DNA from: Cupriavidus pauculus
GTDB taxonomy: Bacteria > Pseudomonadota > Gammaproteobacteria > Burkholderiales > Burkholderiaceae
Assembly (NCBI RefSeq): GCF_002858765.1
Contig: NZ_PJRP01000025.1
Coordinates: 16,154-80,153 of the forward strand
DNA length: 64,000 nt
Reading direction: 5' to 3'
The position numbers were made by a program, and so were the translations under genes. The first letter of the stretch is position 1. Every line of letters begins with the position of its first letter. The notes beneath the pieces are model-generated. The model was given only the letters and a program-made list of their open reading frames with translations, did not search any database and was not told the DNA's origin. Shown here piece by piece: positions 42,791 through 51,081 of this stretch.

Positions 42791-44869
42791 ATGAACGCCA
42801 CGCCTGCCCACCACCCGACGCGTCGACCGCTAGTCCTCAATGTCGAGGGCCGAGAGGGGCCGCGCTACGTCAAGAGCCGTATCCTGAACCGCGCGGATTT
42901 CGCCGTGCTGGAGGCTTCCGACGGACAGGCCGCGCTGTCGCTGGTCCGCCAGCACGCGCCAGACCTGGTGTTGCTCTCCGGCCAGCTTTCCGACATCGAC
43001 GGCCTGGATGTCTGCCGCCTGATCAAGAGCGATCCGCAAACCGCCCGCACCATGGTGCTGCTGACGTCGCCCGGTGTGACCGATTCCCACCGCCGCGTGC
43101 AAGCGCTGGACGGCGGCGCGGACACCTTCCTGGTGGAGCCGGTGGAACCCGAGGAGCTGGTATCGAACATCAACGCGCTGCTGCGGATGCGGGGGGCCGA
43201 GGACGCCTTCCGGCGCACGTCGCAGGCGCTGCATGAGAACGAAGACCTGTTCCGCCAATTGGCCGAAGCCTTGGCCGACGTGGTCTGGATCATCGATCCC
43301 GCCACACGCCGCTTTCTGTTCGTGAGCCCGTCGTTCGAGGCCCTGTGGGGCCGCCCCGCCGATGCCGTCAAGCAGGACCCGACCCGCTGGCTGCAGTGGG
43401 TGACCGCCGACGATCGCGCGCGCATGGAAGTGGAATGGCAGAGCATGCTGCGCGATGGCCGTCTGGATTCGGAGTTCCAGCTGGAACGACCCAACGGCGA
43501 GATCCGTGAAGTGCATATGCGGGCATTTCCGGTGCGCGGCGCCGATGGGCGATGCCTGCGCGTGGCTGGCATCTGCCAGGACGTGACGCGCCACAACCGC
43601 GCCGAGCGCACGCTCCATAACGAAGAGCGCCGCAAGGACGAATTCCTGGCCATGCTGGCCCACGAACTGCGCAACCCGCTAGCGCCAATGCGCAGTGCGG
43701 TTGACCTGCTGCAGCAGTTCTCGCCCAGCCGCGAGGACATGTTCCGGGCCCGCGACATCATCAGCCGGCAGTTGCACCACTTGACCCGGCTGGTCGACGA
43801 ACTGCTGGACGTGTCCCGTTTCAACCAGGGCAAGATCACGCTGCGACGCGACCTGGTGGAACTGCGCGGCGCGCTGAATACGGCCGTCGAGACCGTGCGG
43901 CCACTGCTGGAAACGCGCCACCACACGCTGCGCCTGTCGCTGCCAGAGCAACCGCTACCCGTGCGGGGCGATATGGTGCGGCTCACTCAGATCTTTGCCA
44001 ACGTGCTGCACAACGCCGCCAAGTTCACGCCGGAAGGCGGACAGATCGCCGTCGAAGCCACGGCGGCCGATGGCAAGGTCGTGGTGCGCGTGCGCGACAA
44101 CGGCAATGGTCTGTCGCCGGACATGCAGCGGCAACTCTTCGACCCGCTCGCACCGGTCGCCAGCGGCGACGCGACGGCACACGGCGCGGGCGAGCATGAT
44201 GACCGCACCGCTGCCGGGCGGCACGCGTCGCAGCAGCCGCAGCCAACGCAACAGGCCCAGCAGACGCAACAGATGCAGCCGGAAGCCCTACAACCGGCCA
44301 TGACCGACCCCGACGCGTTTGCCGCGCGAGAAGGTGCCGGCATCGGCCTGACGCTGGTCCAGAAACTGGTGACCCTGCATGGCGGCCGCATCAGCGCCGA
44401 AAGCCCGGGGCGGAACCTGGGCAGCACGTTCATCGTCGAACTGCCTGTGGAACCCTGGCAGACCTGGCATCCGGCAAGCGGCAAGACGCGTGTGGCATCC
44501 ACAGCCACGCATACGATCATGCTGGTGGATGACAACGTCGATGCCCTGGAGGCCATGACGATGACGCTCGAAACGCTGGGCCACACCGTGGTCACCGCCC
44601 CCGATGGCATGAGCGCCATCGCGTGCGCCGCCACCGTGCGTCCCGATGTCGTCCTGCTGGATCTGGGGATGCCAACCATGGACGGCTTTGAAACCGCCCG
44701 CCGGCTGCGCGAAATTCCCGAACTGCGCAATGCCCGGCTGGTGGCGCTGACCGGATTCGGCCAGCCTGACGACCGTCGCCGTACCCGCGCTGCCGGCTTC
44801 GATCTGCATCTGGTGAAGCCAGCCGATCTCAACGCCCTGACGCGCCTGCTCGAAGAACTCGACGCCTGA
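42791..44869 (+). CDS. hybrid sensor histidine kinase/response regulator with N-terminal pseudo-receiver
   Basis: A 692-residue cytoplasmic protein with no membrane segment. Order: receiver-like domain (about 13-130), PAS (about 150-265), HisKA with His291 in LAHELRNPL, HATPase with N and G boxes, and a C-terminal receiver with Asp624 (VVLLDLGMP). The first receiver has Ser63 in place of the phospho-Asp (VLLSGQLSD), lacks the acidic pair and has Glu for the conserved Lys, so it cannot work normally. A Gln-rich insert of about 50 residues splits the ATP-binding domain before the last G box. It lies between ligD and ku. Confidence 0.9.
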   Translation: MNATPAHHPTRRPLVLNVEGREGPRYVKSRILNRADFAVLEASDGQAALSLVRQHAPDLVLLSGQLSDIDGLDVCRLIKSDPQTARTMVLLTSPGVTDSHRRVQALDGGADTFLVEPVEPEELVSNINALLRMRGAEDAFRRTSQALHENEDLFRQLAEALADVVWIIDPATRRFLFVSPSFEALWGRPADAVKQDPTRWLQWVTADDRARMEVEWQSMLRDGRLDSEFQLERPNGEIREVHMRAFPVRGADGRCLRVAGICQDVTRHNRAERTLHNEERRKDEFLAMLAHELRNPLAPMRSAVDLLQQFSPSREDMFRARDIISRQLHHLTRLVDELLDVSRFNQGKITLRRDLVELRGALNTAVETVRPLLETRHHTLRLSLPEQPLPVRGDMVRLTQIFANVLHNAAKFTPEGGQIAVEATAADGKVVVRVRDNGNGLSPDMQRQLFDPLAPVASGDATAHGAGEHDDRTAAGRHASQQPQPTQQAQQTQQMQPEALQPAMTDPDAFAAREGAGIGLTLVQKLVTLHGGRISAESPGRNLGSTFIVELPVEPWQTWHPASGKTRVASTATHTIMLVDDNVDALEAMTMTLETLGHTVVTAPDGMSAIACAATVRPDVVLLDLGMPTMDGFETARRLREIPELRNARLVALTGFGQPDDRRRTRAAGFDLHLVKPADLNALTRLLEELDA

Positions 44870-44896
44870 GAGGCTAGCGCCCGCACAAGGACAACC

Positions 44897-45043
44897 ATGC
44901 AAATGCATATCACCCCCGAACCGGATATCACGCCGCCGAAGCCGGAAATGCCGCCGCCAGAGCCGCCCGACACGACACCGGAGCCTGTCAACGACCCGCC
45001 TCCCGGCGACATGCCGCCGCCTCCGCCCCAGCGGGCGGCCTGA
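44897..45043 (+). CDS. 48-residue proline-rich ORF
   Basis: Starts MQMHITPEPDITPPKPEMPP and continues as a Pro/Glu/Asp-rich chain to PPPPPQRAA. AAGGA is seven bases before the ATG. It lies 27 bases after the kinase gene and 22 bases before ku, so it is probably translated from the same message. No domain is recognised; it would be unfolded and acidic. Conserved spacing with ku in relatives would prove it. Confidence 0.55.
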   Translation: MQMHITPEPDITPPKPEMPPPEPPDTTPEPVNDPPPGDMPPPPPQRAA

Positions 45044-45065
45044 GCGACCGGACGGCTGAACGGCT

Positions 45066-46160
45066 ATGTCGCGCGCGATCTGGAAGGGCGCCATCAGCTT
45101 CGGGCTGGTGAACATCCCCATCACGGTCAAACCGGCGTCACGCGCGCATTCGCTTGATCTCGATCTGCTGGACAAGCGCGACATGTCACCGGTGGGCTAT
45201 CAACGCATCAACAAGCACACCGGCAAGCCGGTGGACCGTGACGACATCGTCAAGGGCTACGCGTACGAAAAGGACGAGTACGTCGTACTGACTGACGAGG
45301 ACTTCAAACAGGCCAACGTCGAGGCCACGCAGACGGTGGATATCGTCAGCTTCGTCGACGCCGCCGCGATTCCGCCCTACTACTTCGACACCCCCTACTA
45401 CCTGGAGCCGGACAAGCGCGGTGAGCGCGGCTATGCGCTGCTGCATGAAACCATGCGCAAAACCGGACGCGCCGCCCTGGCGCTGGTGGTGCTACGGAAC
45501 CGTCAGCATCTGGCGGCGCTGCTCGTTGCGGGCAAGGCGCTGGTACTCAACACGATGCGCTTCGCGGACGAAGTCGTGCCCGTGGCCGACCTGAGCCTGC
45601 CCGGCGGGAAGAAGTACGCCGCCAGTGCCCGCGAGATACAGATGGCTGCCAAGCTCGTGGAAGACATGAGCGAGGTCTTCAGGCCCGAGCAGTATCACGA
45701 CACCTATCGCGAGGACCTGCTGGCCCGCATCCACGCCAGGGTCAAGGCCGGCAAGACTCATCTGCTGACGCCTGCGGCCGACGAAACGGCGGCCCCCGCC
45801 CGCAAGGGCGCCAAGGTCATCGACATGATGGCGCTGCTCAAGCAGAGCCTGGGACAGCGTGGCAAGCGCCAGGAAGGCGCCGAAGCGGAGGTTGCCGAAG
45901 AAGCGGATGCCGAAGAAGCGGCGGTGACACCGAAGCAGAAGCCCGCACGACGCGGCACCGCCACCGCAGCCAAGCGGCCGGCCGCGAAAAAGGCTACGGC
46001 CAAATCAAAGACCGCATCAACCTCGTCGACCTCATCTCCCGGTAGGAAACCCGCTGCCGGCACCACGGAAAAGAAGGCAATGGCACGGAAGCGGGCCGCG
46101 AAGAAAGTCGCAAAAGCCGCAAAATCCTCGACGCGAAGTGCCGCGCGCAAGGCTGCCTGA
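45066..46160 (+). CDS. ku: Ku homodimeric DNA-end-binding protein
   Basis: A 364-residue bacterial Ku. The core (about 1-255) begins MSRAIWKGAISFGLVNIP and contains the DNA-encircling beta-barrel blocks YFDTPYYLEPDKRGERGY and ALVVLRNRQHLA. A tail of over 100 residues follows, rich in Lys and Ala (KRPAAKKATAKSK, KRAAKKVAKAAK), resembling histone H1-like tails; such extensions add DNA contacts and recruit LigD. It binds free ends and stimulates LigD. The tail is longer than in short Ku proteins of about 270 residues. Confidence 0.95.
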   Translation: MSRAIWKGAISFGLVNIPITVKPASRAHSLDLDLLDKRDMSPVGYQRINKHTGKPVDRDDIVKGYAYEKDEYVVLTDEDFKQANVEATQTVDIVSFVDAAAIPPYYFDTPYYLEPDKRGERGYALLHETMRKTGRAALALVVLRNRQHLAALLVAGKALVLNTMRFADEVVPVADLSLPGGKKYAASAREIQMAAKLVEDMSEVFRPEQYHDTYREDLLARIHARVKAGKTHLLTPAADETAAPARKGAKVIDMMALLKQSLGQRGKRQEGAEAEVAEEADAEEAAVTPKQKPARRGTATAAKRPAAKKATAKSKTASTSSTSSPGRKPAAGTTEKKAMARKRAAKKVAKAAKSSTRSAARKAA

Positions 46161-46201
46161 CAGCGAAGCCCCACGCAGCACAACAAGACACAGGAAGCAC
46201 A

Positions 46202-46237
46202 AGAAAAAGAGCCGCGACACGTGGGAGGGTCGCGGCT
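46202..46237 (-). terminator. intrinsic terminator after the BON-protein gene
   Basis: On the minus strand: ten-base arms GAGCCGCGAC and GTCGCGGCTC around a ten-base loop, followed by TTTTT. It lies 116 bases past the BON stop; no T-run on the plus strand, so it does not serve ku well. Confidence 0.75.
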
Positions 46238-46353
46238 CAGCGCAGGGGCGACCGCAGTCGCCGCGCATCATCAACCGATACTACCGATCGCTACAGGGTG
46301 GCTACAGGGCGGCGCGTTGCCACCGGATCTGGCGGGACGACACCCGCACCCCT

Positions 46354-46818
46354 TTAGCGGGACGACACCTTCAGGTTGTCACTCACCGAATCCACGCCCT
46401 CCACCGACTTCACCGTATCCACCGCCAGTTGCTTCTGCTCTGAACTCGGCACCGAACCGGTCAGGTTCACCACGCGATCCTTGGTCTTGACGTGGATGCC
46501 GGTGGACTTCAGGTCCTTCGCGGTCAGGAGCTTCGTCTTGATCTTGGTGGTCAGGGCGCTGTCCGTTACCGCCTGCTTCGCGTTGTCTGCGCTGGCATCG
46601 GTCCTGGAGTCAGTGGTAGCGCCGTTTGTCCGGTCGCCCTCGGTACGGCTCGACATGCCGGATGCGTTGTTCGCGGGGGCGGGGTGCATCGCCGATCCGC
46701 TCGTTGTACTCGTATCGGCGACCTTCATGAAGCCCCCGTTGTCCAGCGCGTGAGCCCCACCGGCGGCGGCCAGCGCCGTCACCATCATGGCAATGCGAAG
46801 CTTATGTACGGTTTTCAT
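46354..46818 (-). CDS. BON-domain periplasmic protein (OsmY-like)
   Basis: A 154-residue exported protein. The signal peptide ends at AGGAHA (about residue 24). A Ser/Thr/Asp-rich linker covers about 30-80. One BON domain follows (DSALTTKIKTKLL to VDSVSDNLKV) with the central HVKTKDRVVNLTGSV block. BON proteins bind membranes or lipids and are often made in osmotic or general stress. Most OsmY proteins have two BON domains; this has one. It has its own promoter region and is convergent with ku. Confidence 0.88.
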   Translation of the reverse strand: MKTVHKLRIAMMVTALAAAGGAHALDNGGFMKVADTSTTSGSAMHPAPANNASGMSSRTEGDRTNGATTDSRTDASADNAKQAVTDSALTTKIKTKLLTAKDLKSTGIHVKTKDRVVNLTGSVPSSEQKQLAVDTVKSVEGVDSVSDNLKVSSR

Positions 46819-47229
46819 GGTGCTATCTCCTTGTTAGCGTTTGAATCGCAATGAATCAAGGCCGATTCACACGGATGCACGTATGCCGACACCCCATTGC
46901 AGCGCACTTCGCGCTGCTGCGGGGTCCGGCCCCTCTGATTTCTGCAAGGAGCGTTCCAAAGCCACGGCACGAATCGCCCACATCCCGCCGATGCCCATGC
47001 CATGGGCCGTTAAACGGAAGCATGCGCACACGTCAACGCATGCGGCACGGACATACCACCCTTCTGGCGTGAAAACCCTGCATGCGTTGTAAATCGCGAC
47101 AACCGGGCATGTCGTGCATCGGCTACCTGTATGTCCGACAGATGCCATACCCCCGACTTTGGCGCGTGGCACGCCGATTGCTGCTACATCCATGCGGCAG
47201 CCCGCCGCGAATTGGACTTGGAGACAGCA
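46819..47229. other. divergent intergenic region
   Basis: 411 bases between the BON-protein gene (minus) and the Gln-rich gene (plus). Short frames on both strands lack ribosome sites. No clear repeats or terminators were seen; it presumably holds both promoters. Confidence 0.5.
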
Positions 47230-47481
47230 ATGGGACAGCAGCAAGGTAGCCAATCCGGACAGCAAGGTAGCCAATCCCAATCGGGACAAAAGCAGCAGGA
47301 GCAGCAACCCGGCCAGCGCGGCAACCAGCAGCAAGGTAGCCAGGATCAGCAACGCCAGCAGGGTGGTGGCCAGATGGGTAACCAGGACAAGGGTTCGGGC
47401 CAGCACCAGCAGCAAAGCGGCACGGGCAGCCAGCAGGGATCGCAGCAAGGTTCTCAGCAGGACAAAAACCGTCAGCAGTAA
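47230..47481 (+). CDS. Gln/Gly/Ser-rich low-complexity hydrophilic protein
   Basis: An 83-residue protein made almost only of Gln, Gly, Ser, Asn and Lys, with repeated QQGSQ units (MGQQQGSQSGQQGSQ at the start, SQQGSQQGSQQDK near the end). GGAG eight bases upstream supports the ATG at 47230. No signal peptide. Such chains are unfolded and very soluble; comparable proteins are linked to desiccation or general stress, and the BON gene next door fits that, but no function is assigned. The minus-strand Leu-rich frame over it is its shadow. Confidence 0.6.
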   Translation: MGQQQGSQSGQQGSQSQSGQKQQEQQPGQRGNQQQGSQDQQRQQGGGQMGNQDKGSGQHQQQSGTGSQQGSQQGSQQDKNRQQ

Positions 47482-47710
47482 CGCTGCGACGGACTTCAAC
47501 TCTGCCGACATTAGCTTTCCGGGCCCCGCAGTGACATCTCCACGGTTGTCACACCGCGTCTGAAGTCAAGACGTGCCTCAGAAACGGGGTCCTGCGCCGG
47601 AGCATCCGCCATGGGTGTTCCGGCGTCTTTCGTTGAGACGGCGTCGTCAAATCCGACTCGACTGTCCGTCCGATTTCTTGCGGCATTTCTTGCGGCAAGA
47701 AGGCGCGTGC

Positions 47711-48715
47711 TCACCCCAGCCGGCCCGAGACCGCCACCAGCGCTTGCCGCCACACTTCGCGTTGCTGTTCGAGATAGTCGATGGCCTGCTGGCCGGTCAG
47801 GCTCAGCGGCTCGGCGCCGTCCTGCGCCAGCCGTTGTCGCAGCGATGGCTCGCGCAGCAGGCGAGTCAAGCGCATGAACAATGTCACCCGGCGCGTCTCC
47901 GGCACGCCTGGCGACGCCAGCACACCGTACCACGCCTCCTGCGGCATCCCGGCGATGCCGGCTTCGGAGAACGTCGGCACCATTGGGGCCAATGGGCTGC
48001 GTGCCCGGCCCGTGACCGCGAGGGCGCGCACACGGCCTTGCCGCATCAATGGCAACGCAGCCTGCAGGGTGCTGACCAGCAATGCGACGTGCCCGCCCTG
48101 CAGGTCCACCAGCGCACGCGCGCTGCCGGGATACGGAACATGCGCCATGGAAACGCCGGCCTGGCGGCACATCAGCTCACCCACCAGATGGGCGCTGGAA
48201 TGAATGCCAAGAGAGGCGTAGGCGATTTCACCGGGACGTACGCGGGCATCGTCAAGCAGCCGTTGCAGCGTGGCGCGTGCCTGGTCTGGCCGGGTCCGGG
48301 TGCCGTCGCCCGCCATCAACAGCACGTGGGGCGTACTGGCGACGATTGCCAGCGGTTGCAGCTGACGCGCCGGCGCTTCGGGGCTGCCAGCCAGCAAGGG
48401 ACCGATACTGACCGAGCCGACCGTGCCCAGCAGCAGCGTCTGCCGGTCGGTACCGGCCCGCGCAGCCTCATGCATGGCAATCTGGCCAGACGCACCCGGT
48501 CGATTGTCGACGATGACAGGCTCGCCATCGCCGCCGAGGCTGTCCGCCACGATGCGCGCGACATGATCCGCGCCGCCGCCGGCCGCATAGCCGACCAGTA
48601 GATGCAAGGGCTGGACGTGAGACTGGAATTGGGCAGCGGTGGCTGGCAGCCACGGACGCGCAAACGGCATGGCCAGCAATGCCGCAGTGACGCGCCGGCG
48701 AGCGGGAACTGACAT
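47711..48715 (-). CDS. Bug-family (TTT) periplasmic solute-binding protein, divergent
   Basis: A 334-residue receptor. MSVPARRRVTAALLAMPFARPWLPATA is the export signal (given by its first part and the ATA cleavage region). GYAAGGGADHVAR and PYPGSARA replace the usual PGGxxDxxAR and PYKG blocks, so it is the most divergent of the four in the window. The ATG at 48715 is chosen from the signal peptide. No transporter genes adjoin. It may bind an aromatic or aliphatic acid released by the hydrolases upstream; that is a guess from position. Confidence 0.85.
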   Translation of the reverse strand: MSVPARRRVTAALLAMPFARPWLPATAAQFQSHVQPLHLLVGYAAGGGADHVARIVADSLGGDGEPVIVDNRPGASGQIAMHEAARAGTDRQTLLLGTVGSVSIGPLLAGSPEAPARQLQPLAIVASTPHVLLMAGDGTRTRPDQARATLQRLLDDARVRPGEIAYASLGIHSSAHLVGELMCRQAGVSMAHVPYPGSARALVDLQGGHVALLVSTLQAALPLMRQGRVRALAVTGRARSPLAPMVPTFSEAGIAGMPQEAWYGVLASPGVPETRRVTLFMRLTRLLREPSLRQRLAQDGAEPLSLTGQQAIDYLEQQREVWRQALVAVSGRLG

Positions 48716-48826
48716 GAAGGCGGCGGCACGAATCGGAAAACTGCGGCATCGTAGCACCGGGCGCCAACCTCCGCCGCCCGGACAAACCCGCCCGGGCAAT
48801 GCCAGCGGAACTAGCCGCCCGTCACC

Positions 48827-49945
48827 TCACGGCTGCGGGGCACGACACGCCGCGCCCTTGCCGTTGGCGGCAGGGTCAGTGCCCAAGACCGCCTGCGCGC
48901 CACACTGCGAACCGAACATGCGGGCCTGGTCGTGCCCCACCCCCACCACCTCGAACGACCGGTGCGCGCTGGCCTGCCCCGGCGATGCCAGCGTCTGCTC
49001 ATAGCGCCAGTAAGCGCGGGCGCGCTGCAGGCGCGTGGGGCCTTCCGCCTCGGCACCGCATGCCTTGTCCAGGACGCGATGGTTCGGGTCGTTGTCTTCG
49101 CTGCCCACCATGTAGGTGACCTGGCGCTGCATGTAGCGGCGATAGAGGGCCATGCCGTCCGCGCCCCGGGCATACGCCACCATATCCCGCATGCCATAGC
49201 GGTACTTGTCGTAGTCCGCGCAGGTGCTGGTACTGTAGGGCGCAAAGCGGCGATAGTCGGGCGCCACCGGACGATCCGGCGTGAAGTACAGGTACGACGA
49301 CGGATTGGCCACCACGTAGCGCAGGTCGATGCCGGACGCGCGCACCTTCTCGTCCACGTTGTTCAGCACGGCATACCGATGCACGATCTGCGCACCGCCC
49401 GAATGGCCGGCCACGATGACCTTGCGCACCATCGGCAGGCGCTGCTTGTCCGTGACGTAGGCCAGCAGATCGTCCAGCACCTGCAGCGAACTGACACCCG
49501 CGCCGGGGCCGGACACCGCGTCCTCGCCGCCGATCCAGCCCTGCACGGTCCACACCGGCATATCGTCGAAGTGCTTGGCGGTGTCGGGCGTGCCGGGGAA
49601 GTTGGGCGCCACCAGCAGCACTTCGTCGGGGTTCCGGCCGCTGGCCTTCAACAAGGCCGCGCCAGCGTCGTAGTAGTCGTCGCCATTGCGCTGCAGACCG
49701 TGCTGGACGAATACCACTTCACGGATACCGCGCAGATCGCCGTTGAGCGCGTGATTCGCATAGACCGGGAAGTCGTAGCCAGCGCCCGTGCCCAGGTGCA
49801 GGCGCTGCCACTGCGGTTTCGCTGCGGTCATGCCGGGTGCGGCAGGCGTGGCAGATGTGGTGCCGGTCTGGCTGGCACAACCGGCCAGCGCCATCACCGC
49901 CGCGACAAGCGCGGTGGCGAGCAAATACTGCGTAATGCGACGCAT
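48827..49945 (-). CDS. alpha/beta-hydrolase lipoprotein
   Basis: A 372-residue exported hydrolase. VMALAGCAS is a lipobox. The fold signature is visible: VVFVQHGLQRN (oxyanion strand), GHSGGAQIV with the Ser nucleophile, and GVGHD with a likely catalytic His. Probably an esterase acting at the outer surface or in the periplasm. AAGGAG eight bases before the ATG at 49945 defines the start. Its upstream region shares a 47-base block with the tannase-like gene at 53763, at almost the same distance, and the LysR gene is divergent, so the three likely form one regulon. Confidence 0.85.
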   Translation of the reverse strand: MRRITQYLLATALVAAVMALAGCASQTGTTSATPAAPGMTAAKPQWQRLHLGTGAGYDFPVYANHALNGDLRGIREVVFVQHGLQRNGDDYYDAGAALLKASGRNPDEVLLVAPNFPGTPDTAKHFDDMPVWTVQGWIGGEDAVSGPGAGVSSLQVLDDLLAYVTDKQRLPMVRKVIVAGHSGGAQIVHRYAVLNNVDEKVRASGIDLRYVVANPSSYLYFTPDRPVAPDYRRFAPYSTSTCADYDKYRYGMRDMVAYARGADGMALYRRYMQRQVTYMVGSEDNDPNHRVLDKACGAEAEGPTRLQRARAYWRYEQTLASPGQASAHRSFEVVGVGHDQARMFGSQCGAQAVLGTDPAANGKGAACRAPQP

Positions 49946-50020
49946 GAGGGTGTCTCCTTGTTTGATCTGGCCGCCCGCACGCATCGGGCGAAACGCCAAT
50001 ACTACGACCACACCGGCCGA

Positions 50021-50067
50021 ACGTAAAATATATGCATCACAAGAATTCCATATGCCATGGATATAGA
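50021..50067 (-). promoter_or_regulatory. conserved promoter/operator block, copy A
   Basis: Plus-strand reading: CGTAAAATATATGC (50022-50035), ACAA, TCCATAT (50047-50053), seven bases, ATATAGA. It agrees with copy B at 53837 in 33 of 47 positions. The TCCATAT arms with a seven-base gap form a LysR-type palindrome (6 of 7 here); TATATT on the minus strand could be a -10 box. It is 75 bases before the hydrolase start and ends four bases before the LysR ATG. Confidence 0.65.
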
Positions 50068-50070
50068 TCG

Positions 50071-51018
50071 ATGGAGCTGAGACACCTGCGTTACTTCCTG
50101 GCCGTGGCCGAAACCCGATCCGTCACGCGCGCCGCCGAACAACTCGGCATCCAGCAACCCCCGCTTTCGCAACAGCTCAAGGCGCTGGAGTCGGAACTGG
50201 GTGTGACACTGTTTGAGCGCCAGCCGCGCGGCGTGGCACTCACGCCCGCCGGGGCGGCGCTGCATGCCGACACCGTCGACCTGTTCGCGCGGATCGAGCA
50301 GATGCGCGCACGCATGCAGCGCATGGCGCGGGGCGACGAAGGAGCGCTGGCCATCGGCTTCACCAGTTCCGCAGCCGCCCACAAGCTCACGCCCGAAGTG
50401 CTGCGCGCATGCCGCCGGCATTTTCCGCGCGTGGCGCTGTCGCTCACCGAATGCAATGCAGCCGAAGCGATCGAGCGGCTGGCGGACGGCACGCTCAACG
50501 CCGCCCTGCTGCGGGCGCCGGTCTTGCACCCCGAAGGGGTGCGCTTCGACCTGCTGCTGGAAGAAGAGATGGTGATTGCGTTGCCGCTCGATCACGCGCT
50601 GCTGCGGCGCCGGGCCCTGCGCGGTCAAAACGCCACGGAACCAGTCTCGCTGAGCGAACTGGCGTCCGATCCGTTCATCCTGGTCCGGCGTCCTGGCGCG
50701 CCGGGCATGTACGGCGACCTGCTGCGCGAATGCGAGGCGCTGGGCTTCACGCCACGCATCGGCGCCGAAGTCGAACGCATGCTGACCAACCTCAATCTCG
50801 TGGCCGCTGGCGCCGGGGTCAGCGTGGTGCCGGCGTCAATGGCAGGCCTGAATCGTCATGGCGTGGCGTATTGCCGGATGGTCGAGGCCGACCGCCTGCG
50901 CGCGCCGCTGACGCTCGGTTACCGAGAAGATCAGGACGATGCCGCGCTGGCAGCGCTGGTGGCGCTGACCCACCGCATTGCGGCACGCCATCGCAAAAAA
51001 TCGCAAGAGGAAGAGTAG
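50071..51018 (+). CDS. LysR-family transcriptional regulator of the esterase genes
   Basis: A 315-residue LysR protein beginning MELRHLRYFLAVAETRSV, the canonical helix-turn-helix start; the in-frame ATG at 50032 is inside the operator block and is rejected. The effector domain is of the BenM/CatM-like type. It is divergent from the lipoprotein hydrolase gene, and the operator between them recurs upstream of the tannase-like gene at 53763. Regulation of both esterases, with autoregulation, is inferred. Ribosome site is weak. Confidence 0.9.
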   Translation: MELRHLRYFLAVAETRSVTRAAEQLGIQQPPLSQQLKALESELGVTLFERQPRGVALTPAGAALHADTVDLFARIEQMRARMQRMARGDEGALAIGFTSSAAAHKLTPEVLRACRRHFPRVALSLTECNAAEAIERLADGTLNAALLRAPVLHPEGVRFDLLLEEEMVIALPLDHALLRRRALRGQNATEPVSLSELASDPFILVRRPGAPGMYGDLLRECEALGFTPRIGAEVERMLTNLNLVAAGAGVSVVPASMAGLNRHGVAYCRMVEADRLRAPLTLGYREDQDDAALAALVALTHRIAARHRKKSQEEE

Positions 51019-51081
51019 CTGCCGATCGGGATCGCCCCACTCCCCGCACATTCAGGGGCGATCCCACGGCAGAGCGGCGGG

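Noticed and set aside
46867..47511. Leu-rich minus-strand frame resembling a membrane protein
   Set aside because: It is the complement of the Gln-rich gene (CAG/CAA read as CTG/TTG); the plus strand has the ribosome site.
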